From Bufo bufo (taxonomy: Eukaryota > Chordata > Amphibia > Anura > Bufonidae): 64,000 nt of DNA. The stretch is from positions 113,415,295 to 113,479,294 of the forward strand of contig NC_053397.1 of assembly GCF_905171765.1 (NCBI RefSeq), given 5' to 3'. Each line of letters starts with the position of its first letter. Position 1 is the first letter of the stretch. The notes under the pieces are model-generated. The model made no database searches. It was not told where the DNA came from and saw only the letters and a list, made by a program, of their open reading frames with translations. The position numbers and the translations under genes are program-made. Positions 55,985-64,000 of the stretch are shown piece by piece.

Positions 55985-56780
55985 AATGAAAGGATGAGCC
56001 GTATTTAAGGGGGCATGTAAAACTTTACTTTTAATTGATTACAAATAAGAGTAAATGCCCCTACAAAAACAAAACAAAAAAAAACAAACCTCAACCAAAA
56101 AGGGCAACCCAAACAAGGGTGCTACAGTGATTCTGCTAGCAACACGTATGTGTACTTACATCAACCCTAGAGGCGGTGAAAGACTGGTAAAAAAAAATGG
56201 TTGGATCTTACCAGTCCAGTTGAATTGCGTCATGCAGATGTAGCCCAGGCATATGTCCACTCAATGAGGTCTTAGACAGTTATACACTTGAGGGTACTTG
56301 CTGTCACATCCACATTCGTGCTAATACGTTGCCAATGCAGATGCGGGGCTAGGGGTACTAAACTGTCTCTAGTATGCCCTGCTATTGGCTAGTACACCCT
56401 AATGACCTCCTAATACGGAGTCATCGCCCTGAAAAGAGTTGCCCCGTCGGACCCTTCCCTATTATCAAGGCCCTAGATCACCCTATCTCTACTTACGTGG
56501 AATAGGAGTAGAAACTGAAAAATACTGTGTTCCCCTGGCAAGTGGTGTCCTGTCTCGCGGGGGATCACCAGGTAAAGAAGCTGTGTTAAACGCGTTTCAT
56601 CAATTACTCATATAGCCCCAAGAATCGTCAGGGACACGGGGCTGAGAAGTCACAAGGTATGGAAGGTGTTCGGACCTGCCAAGACAAGCAGGGGACAACG
56701 GAACCACTGGGTGTCCCTGCAGACAAAGGAGAACTGCCATACACACACACCTCCACTCATTTAATGACATCCTAGAGCTG
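55985..56780 (-). mobile_element. PLE terminal fragment related to the PLE at 547-13688
   Basis: Its edge (TAAAACTTTACTTTTAATTG, then AATGCCCCTAC) matches the outer part of the large PLE arms (655-705). It contains a hammerhead-like motif on the minus strand at 56585-56640: CTGACGA (56631-56625), GAAA (56598-56595), CGCG, TT. Two mismatched pairs sit next to the core in stem I, followed by four pairs. No PLE coding is attached. Confidence 0.65.
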
Positions 56781-56994
56781 TGCTACACGCATGCTTCTAC
56801 AATGAAAAAAGATTGTATGGGAATGAATCCACCCATTCTTGAAGGGGTATAAACTATATTTAGGCAATTTCTACAGCAGTATTCTCCTTTTCAAATGCCT
56901 ACAATTGCAGAATATCAGGGCATGTGGTAGGAAAGCCTGCAAGAGATTTCCACAAGTATTGGTCAGACAGAAATAAAAAAAAAAGAGAATCAGG

Positions 56995-57475
56995 CAGTCT
57001 CCGGTCTGCTGAACTGCTGGCAGTTATGTATAAGGATAAAAAAGGTACTAATTATACTGATGCCGCAATTGCAGTGAAGGAAAAAGGTACCACCATTGAT
57101 AAACAAAAACCTTTTTTCATCATGGATTTCATGCTTGAGTAGACTTATCAGACCAGGTTATTCAGCCATACCAGGCCACCAGAAAACCTGGTACAAACCA
57201 AAAAAATTATAATTCAAATGGCATCTTATAATTCATTTTTGCTTTTCAGTTAGGTGACACCATGACATTACTTGATTACCGAGAAAAACTAATGGCCTTC
57301 GTGTCCAAGGCTGACAAAGAAATTTTTTAGCCCTTATAGCAAGTAGAATAAAAAATAAATCAAATGACGTGCCGTGTGTGTAGCAAAACTAGTGCAAGGG
57401 GAGATACATTGTACTTTTGTCCAGAACGCCCTACTGTGTATTCCTGATGGTTTTAAAAAATTTCATACAAGGCTA
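56995..57475 (+). pseudogene. piggyBac transposase C-terminal fragment 1
   Basis: Frames include LLAVMYKDKK, KEKGTTIDKQKPFFIMDF, then (shifted) DLSDQ-like residues, IIIQMASYNSFLLF and LLDYREKLMAF. After a gap come the cysteine-rich end PCV..KTSARGDTLYFCPERP and KKFHTRLHF (about 57370-57475). This order (DDE_Tnp_1_7 end, then a zinc-binding cysteine/histidine domain) is typical of PGBD-type piggyBac transposases, which insert at TTAA. The frames are badly broken. It is too decayed to tie to any MITE in the window. Confidence 0.68.
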
Positions 57476-57589
57476 CATTTTTTATATCTTGTTTTGTGCC
57501 CATTAGTATACTGTATATTCCATTTTATACATTATGAGACTTTTTAATGCCAAAAAACTCCTGGGGTTGGAAGGTGTTATGAGTGGTAG

Positions 57590-57890
57590 TTCTTTTGGGT
57601 CCCTAAGTTCCAGAATTACTGTAGCTTGCGGCACAGTAGGGCAACCACTCAAACTGCGACTGTAGGGCTCTACTCAATGAAAACATGTTGTTGGTTAAGT
57701 ACAAGGACAAGAGAAATGTCCTTTTACTGGACACAATTCATGCAAACAGCAGCTCCCCTGCTTCTGTATGAGTTTCAGCGATCATTACCCTCAAGCCAGA
57801 CTGCATCCTGGACTACAATATGTAACATGAGAGAGGTTGATCTTTTAGATCAAATGCTGAAGCCGTACAGTGCCATATAGAAAATGCAGG
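57590..57890 (+). pseudogene. piggyBac transposase fragment 2
   Basis: Sense residues include VKYKDKRNVLLLDTIHANSS, PDCILDYN and VDLLDQMLKPYSA, that is, the block already present at the start of fragment 1 (YKDKK, then KQKP). It is therefore a second copy of the same domain rather than a continuation, either from a tandem insertion or a duplication. It has stops and shifts. Confidence 0.65.
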
Positions 57891-58566
57891 TGTGATACAA
57901 AAATCTGGCTATGCACATTGTACAGATAGCACTGTTAAATGATTATGTGTTATTTTTTTGTAAATTCTTTATTTATGAAGAATTTTCATTACAAAGACAA
58001 GGTAACATTGACATGTTCATAAAGGCAGTGAAAATTTAGGCATAGAAATAGCCAGCTGACCACTAGGATGGACAATCCCCATACAAGTGGACAAAGAAAA
58101 ACATAAATCAAAAGGTGCAAGACAATTTAGTCGATGTAGGCATGCAAGCGAGACATAACATCATGGCAGTTCAAAAAAAAGATGTGTAATATTCATTGTC
58201 TAAACAGGAGATCGATGTTATACGAGTACGATATCTGCCTAATTCCTGAGATTCAATAGAACTATCAGAACAATAACGAACAACGATAACAAACACACAA
58301 TAGACGGGTGGGTCCGTTAGGATGCCTAATAACCAGGGATCGCGATTATAATGCACATATCATAGTGAGTGAGGTATGTAAGCAACCTAGTACATGTTAG
58401 GGTAACATTGGAAAGAACATACATGTTCTAGTAAATGAGTATCAATCATATGGAATGTGAAAAGAGGGAAGCAGGCGTCCCATTCTAGCATGGCCTGTGA
58501 AGGTCATGTCATACGAGTGCGAGGGAAAGGGCACATATATGACTCCTCAGAATAAGTGTATAGAGC

Positions 58567-59454
58567 TTAAGTTCCCAGATAAGAACTGTGAAATTTCAAC
58601 CACGGTTGCCATGTCTTTAGGAATACATATCTATTACTCTTTTCCCAACTCACCATTTCTTCCATAAGACACATCTGATGAGTTTTCTCCACCCATTCTT
58701 TAATGGTAGGAGGTTCTGAACTTCTCCATTTAGTGGGGATAATATATTTAGCTGCAGCTATCATATGTGTGGCCAAACTACCAAAGGAGGGCCAAAATTC
58801 TCTCTGAGGCAGCCATAACAAGACGAGAGTTGGAGTTAGCGAGATCTTGGAATCACAGACACTGTTAATGGTCCGTTCTATTTCAGACCAGAAGTCTGAG
58901 ACTTTCCTACAAGACCACCAAATGTGAGAGATGGAGCCTTATTCCTCTTGGCATCTCCAGCACCTGTCTGATGGAGAGAGATGGGCTCTATGAAGGAAAT
59001 CAGGGGTCTTATACCACCTTGATAGTTTTTTGAAGGAGTTTTCTTGAATTCGTATGCATCTCGAAAACCCATGGGAGTTTTTCAATATTACTCTAACTTC
59101 ATCTGAGAGGGAAATCTGTAGTTCACTTTCACATGCTCTTAAATAAATGGGCTTCCCAGATGAGGACTCTAGGATTAGTTGAGATTATAACTTTGAAAGA
59201 GTTTTAGGGGGGAAGTTGGCAATAAAGTGTAATTTTCAAGCCAAGTGGGGTCGTTGTGCGGTTGTATGCATAGCTTCTTGTATTTTTTGCAGCATAATTC
59301 AAGATCTGACTCTACTAATCTGGATCATAGATAACTGGGTACATGGGTTTGGGCCTTTTTTAGGAATTCCGAAAGAACCGCGGTTCCAATCAGGTCAGAG
59401 ATCCTAAGTTCATTTAAGTGCAACCAAGCTCTATGAAAGTCACCTCTACCTTTA
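58567..59454 (-). pseudogene. L1-like ORF2 C-terminal region
   Basis: Minus-strand coding in broken frames. Downstream of the RT come HLNELRISDLIGTAVL-type residues (59440-59300), a cysteine/histidine stretch (TPDFLHRAHLSPSDRCWRCQ, about 58950-59030) with SHIWWSCRKVSDFW, and the tail LWLPQREFWPSFGSLATHMI with KYIIPTKWRSSEPPTIKEW. This order is typical of L1-clade ORF2 after the thumb. Confidence 0.78.
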
Positions 59455-59458
59455 TTAA

Positions 59459-62400
59459 CCACCTCCGGACCGCCTAACGCAGATTCGCGTTCCGGAGGTG
59501 GCAGCCCTGCGCTCAGCGACGCATATACGCGTCATCTCGCGTGAGTCGGGATTTCCTGTGAACGCGCACACACAGGCGCGCGCGCTCACAGGAACGGAAG
59601 GTAAGAGTGGATCTCCAGCCTGCCAGCGGCGATCGTTCGCTGGCAGGCTGGAGATGTGATTTTTTTTAACCCCTAACAGGTATATTAGACGCTGTTTTGA
59701 TAACAGCGTCTAATATACCTGCTACCTGGTCCTCTGGTGGTCCCCTTTGTTTGGATCGACCACCAGAGGACACAGGCAGCTCAGTAATATGTTGCACCAA
59801 GCACCACTTCACTACACCCCCCCCCCCTGTCACTTATTAACCCCTTATTCACCCTTGATCACCCCTGATCACCCCATATAGACTCCCTGATCAGCCCCCT
59901 GTCATTGATTACCCCCCTGTCATTGATCACCCCCCTGTAAAGCTCCATTCAGATGTCCGCATGATTTTTACGGATCCACTGATAGATGGATCGGATCCGC
60001 AAAACGCATACGGACATGTGAATGGAGCCTTACAGGGGCGTGATCAATGACTGTGGTGATCACCCCATATAGACTCCCTGATCACCCCCCTGTCATTGAT
60101 TACCCCCCTGTAAGATCCATTCAGATGTCCGCATGATTTTTACGGATCCACTGATAGATGGATCGGATCCGCAAAGCGCATACGGACGTCTGAATGGAGC
60201 CTTACAGGGGTGTGAACAATGACTGTGGTGATCACCCCATATAGACTCCCTGATCACCCCCCTGTCATTGATTACCCCTCTGTCATTGATCACCCCCCTG
60301 TAAAGCTCCATTCAGATGTCCGCATGATTTTTACGGATCCACTGATAGATGGATCGGATCCGCAAAACGCATACGGACGTCTGAATGGAGCCTTACAGGG
60401 GCGTGATCAATGACTGTGGTGATCACCCCATATAGACTCCCTGATCACCCCCCTGTCATTGATTACCCCCCTGTAAGATCCATTCAGATGTCTGCATGAT
60501 TTTTACGGATCCACTGATAGATGGATCGGATTCGCAAAACGCATACGGACGTCTGAATGGAGCCTTACAGGGGTGTGAACAATGACTGTGGTGATCACCC
60601 CATATAGACTCCCTGATCACCCCCCTGTCATTGATTACCCCTCTGTCATTGATCACCCCCCTGTAAAGCTCCATTCAGATGTCCGCATGATTTTTACGGA
60701 TCCACTGATAGATGGATCGGATCCGCAAAACGCATACGGACGTCTAAATGGAGCCTTACAGGGGCGTGATCAATGACTGTGGTGATCACCCCATATAGAC
60801 TCCCTGATCACCCCCCTGTCATTGATCACCCCCCTGTAAAGCTCCATTCAGATGTCCGCATGATTTTTACGGATCCACTGATAGATGGATCGGATCCGCA
60901 AAACGCATACGGACGTCTGAATGGAGCCTTACAGGGGCGTGATCAATGACTGTGGTGATCACCCCATATAGACTCCCTGATCACCCCCCTGTCATTGATT
61001 ACCCCCCTGTCATTGATCACCCCCCTGTAAAGCTCCATTCAGATGTCCGCATGATTTTTACGGATCCACTGATAGATGGATCGGATCCGCAAAACGCATA
61101 CGGACGTCTGAATGGAGCCTTACAGGGGCGTGATCAATGACTGTGGTGATCACCCCATATAGACTCCCTGATCACCCCCCTGTCATTGATTAACCCCCCT
61201 GTCATTGATCACCCCCCCTGTCATGCTGCATTCAGATGTCCGTATGATTTTTACGGATCCACGGATACATGGATTGGATCCGAAAAACACATACGGACAT
61301 CTGAATGGAGCCTTATAGGGGGGTGATCAATGACAGGGGGGTGATCACCCCATATAGACTCCCTGATCACCCCCCTGTCATTGATCACCCCCCTGTCATT
61401 GATCACCCCTCTGTAAGGCTCCATTCAGACATTTTTTTGGCCCAAGTTAGCGGAAATTATTTTTTTTTTCTTACAAAGTCTCATATTCCACTAACTTGTG
61501 TCAAAAAATAAAATCTCACATGAACTCACCATACCCCTCACGGAATCCAAATGCGTAAAAATTTTTAGACATTTATATTCCAGACTTCTTCTCACGCTTT
61601 AGGGCCCCTAGAATGCCAGGGCAGTATAAATACCCCACATGTGACCCCATTTCGGAAAGAAGACACCCCCAGGTATTCCGTTAAGGGGCATATTGAGTCC
61701 ATGAAAGATTGAAATTTTTGTCCCAAGTTAGCGGAAAGGGAGACTTTGTGAGAAAAAAATAAAATCAATTTCCGCTAACTTGTGCCAAAAAAAAAAAAAT
61801 TCTATGAACTCGCCATGCCCCTCATTGAATACCTTGGGGTGTCTTCTTTCCAAAATGGGGTCACATGTGGGGTATTTATACTGCCCTGGCATTCTAGGGG
61901 CCCTAAAGCGTGAGAAGAAGTCTGGGATCCAAATGTCTAAAAATGCCCTCATAAAAGGAATGTGGGCCCCTTTGCGCATCTAGGCTGCAAAAAAGTGTCA
62001 CACATCTGGTATCTCCGTACTCAGGAGAAGTTGGGGAATGTGTTTTGGGGTGTCATTTTACATATACCCATGCTGGGTGAGAGAAATATCTTGGCAAAAG
62101 ACAACTTTTCCCATTTTTTTATACAAAGTTGGCATTTGACCAAGATATTTATCTCACCCAGCATGGGTATATGTAGAATGACACCCCAAAACACATTCCC
62201 CAACTTCTCCTGAATACGGCGATACCACATGTGTGGCACTTTTTTGCAGCCTAGGTGGGCAAAGGGGCCCACATTCCAAAGAGCACCTTTCGGATTTCAC
62301 AGGTCATTTACCTACTTACAACACATTAGGGCCCCTGGAAAATGCCAGGGCAGTATAACTACCTCACAAGTGACCCCATTTTGGAAAGAAGACACCCCAA

Positions 62401-63096
62401 GGTACTCCGTGAGGGGCATGGCAAGTTCCTAGAATTTTTTATTTTTTGTCACAAGTTAGTGGAATATGAGACTTTGTAAGAAAAAAAAAAAAAATCATCA
62501 TTTTCCGCTAACTTGTGACAAAAAATAAAAAGTTCTATGAACTCACTATGCCCATCAGCGAATACCTTAGGGTGTCTACTTTCAGAAATGGGGTCATTTG
62601 TGGGGTGTTTGTACTGTCTGGGCATTGTAGAACCTCAGGAAACATGACAGGTGCTCAGAAAGTCAGAGCTGCTTCAAAAAGCGCAAATTCACATTTTTGT
62701 ACCATAGTCTGTAAACGCTATAACTTTTACCCAAACCATTTTTTTTTTACCCAAACATTTTTTTTTTATCAAAGACATGTAGAACAATAAATTTAGAGCA
62801 AAATTTATATATGGATGTAGTTTTTTTTGGCAGAATTTTACAACTGAAAGTGAAAAATGTCATTTTTTTTGCAAAAAAATTGTTAAATTTCGATTAATAA
62901 CAAAAAAAAAAGTAAAAATGTCAGCAGCAATGAAATACCACCAAATGAAAGCTCTATTAGTGAGAAGAAAAGGAGGTAAAATTCATTTGGGTGGTAAGTT
63001 GCATGACCGAGCAATAAACGGTGAAAGTAGTGTAGGTCAGAAGTGTAAAAAGTGGCCTGGTCTTTCAGGGTGTTTAAGCACTGGGGGCTGAGGTGG
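59459..63096. mobile_element. TTAA-flanked DNA element C (3.64 kb)
   Basis: Left end CCACCTCCGGACCGCCTAAC after TTAA (59455-59458); right end GGGGGCTGAGGTGG before TTAA (63097-63100). Removing it restores the L1 coding sense. It holds the hairpins CCAGCCTGCCAGCG (59618) and GTATATTAGACGCTG (59681), a hairpin tandem array (59930-61330) and ladder-like AT/GC blocks in both orientations (61440-62700). It encodes no transposase and must rely on another element. Confidence 0.9.
59930..61330. repeat. Tandem array with 363-bp higher-order unit
   Basis: About eight hairpin subunits of about 182 bp (GATAGATGGATCGGATCCGC and flanks) are arranged as alternating long and short types, so that identical stretches recur every 363-364 bp (for example 60219, 60582 and 60946). 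The last subunit (about 61200-61320) is the most diverged. Related to the 191-bp array at 52490. Confidence 0.88.
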
Positions 63097-63100
63097 TTAA

Positions 63101-64000
63101 GGTAAAACGGAAGAGCAGATAAGGGAGCTATAGGTGAGAGTTTATTAATGGACATTGATAGGGCCTTGACCGTTCCGCAAACCTGGAACATACACCGGGT
63201 TAAGGCACTAAGGGAGGTTTTGTCCTTTTTAGCAGGAGCGTGAACCCAAATTCGGTGCAGGGCATAGTCACCTAAAAGAGCTTTCTCAAGGTCAACATGT
63301 AGGGCATTGTTATGGGGCCTAGCCAACTCAATCCACCTCTCCAACTGAATAGCATGGAGGTACGTTTTTAAGTCGGGGAGGGATAATCCTCCTTTGCTGT
63401 GTTTTCTAATGAGGAGAGAGTAGGCCAAACGTGGTTTTTTGTTGGACCATAGGAACCTACTAAATAGACCCGGAAGTCAGAAATAAATCTATTTAATAAT
63501 GGTATGGTTACCATCTCAGAGTTCAGAGGATCTGTGGTAGGACATATGTGGACAATAAATTCTTTTTACCCAACCACGAGAGGAAGGGGAGTTTAATGGA
63601 GGCCAGGTAGGACTTAATTTTGCTAAATAAAGGGACGTAATTAAGTCTAAACAGGTGGGAAGGGTTTGCTGAGATCACAATCCCCAGGTGCTTAATAGCC
63701 TCTCTCGGCCATTGGAAGGGAGCACTTGTTTTGATCTCTGACATGTGTTTCTCCGGAGCTGTGATGTTAAGTATTTCAGATTTATCATAGTTGATCTTGA
63801 AGTTGGAGATTACTCCAAAGTCCGAGAATATTTTGATCACCTCAGGAATTGCCTCTTTATTGATTTGTTATAAAGAGAAGCAGGTCATCCGCAAAGGCTG
63901 CCAGTGAGTGAGTTCTCCCATTCACCTGCAACCCTTTGATAGCCTCAGAAGTTCTTAATTTGCACAGTAGCAACTCCAGAGACAAAATGAATAATGCTGG
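63101..64000 (-). pseudogene. L1-like ORF2 reverse transcriptase C-terminal part
   Basis: Minus-strand coding from the right: PALFILSLELLLCKLRTS, then SLAAFADDLLLFITN with an intact FADD catalytic pair (63895-63884), ISNFKINYDKSEILNITAPE, KHLGIVISANPSHLFRLNYV, SWLGKKNLLSTYVLPQIL, then (shifted) HSKGGLSLPDLKTYLHAIQL and ERWIELARPH. L1 RT performs target-primed reverse transcription. Frame breaks occur near 63845 and 63480. The frame continues beyond element C at 59454. Confidence 0.85.

Larger units (their letters stand above)
57952..64000 (-). mobile_element. L1-like LINE, minus strand, split by element C
   Basis: The 3' end is at about 57952, with AATAAA and a short A run in minus-strand sense. 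ORF2 coding runs rightward to the window edge. The element is interrupted at TTAA by element C (59459-63096). The 5' part lies outside the window. Confidence 0.82.

Noticed and set aside
60093..61140. Repeated 64-72 codon frames
   Set aside because: They are produced by the hairpin tandem array.

Overview
The window is animal nuclear DNA, most likely from an amphibian, probably a frog. It mixes TTAA-flanked (Kolobok/piggyBac-type) and Harbinger miniature elements, several hAT families, L1-like and CR1 LINEs, a chromodomain Gypsy element, a BEL/Pao element and GIY-YIG Penelope-like elements (PLEs). No prokaryotic operon, tRNA, rRNA or CRISPR array was seen. The organism call is inference; no species can be named.

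Host gene: two small exons on the minus strand (26611-26675, then 24046-24194) have strong splice signals and matching phase. Their joint translation resembles, from memory, the vertebrate recombination factor FIRRM (C1orf112). Most of the rest appears to be intron swollen by transposons.

Layout. (1) 1-15275 is a hAT element entering from the left. It holds a 13 kb PLE (about 547-13688), which in turn holds a hAT-N element, a BEL/Pao element with two LTRs and a GGGTC target duplication, a solo LTR and a second PLE-like insert. (2) 15276-21990 is an L1-like LINE on the plus strand, split by that hAT, by a hAT-N element, by a fold-back Tc1 carrying a solo LTR, and by a CR1 tail. (3) 22000-28602 holds the FIRRM exons and many MITEs. 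(4) 28611-38071 is a second, 9.5 kb hAT copy with an 8-bp duplication and three large nested inserts. (5) 38080-46505 holds a reverse hAT fragment, a truncated Gypsy element on the minus strand split by a solo LTR, and a well-preserved DD34E Tc1-like element. (6) 46510-55880 is made of TTAA-flanked elements with a Harbinger insert and tandem arrays. (7) 55985-57890 holds a PLE terminal fragment and two piggyBac fragments. (8) 57952-64000 is an L1-like LINE on the minus strand, split by a 3.6 kb TTAA element that is an inverted relative of the one at 50287.

The most interesting signal is a set of hammerhead-ribozyme-like motifs (CTGANGA / GAAA / GTH) in the PLE-type terminal repeats. The best, at 2210-2260 on the minus strand, has a 7-bp stem I and a complete core. 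Target-site duplications let much of the insertion order be read directly.
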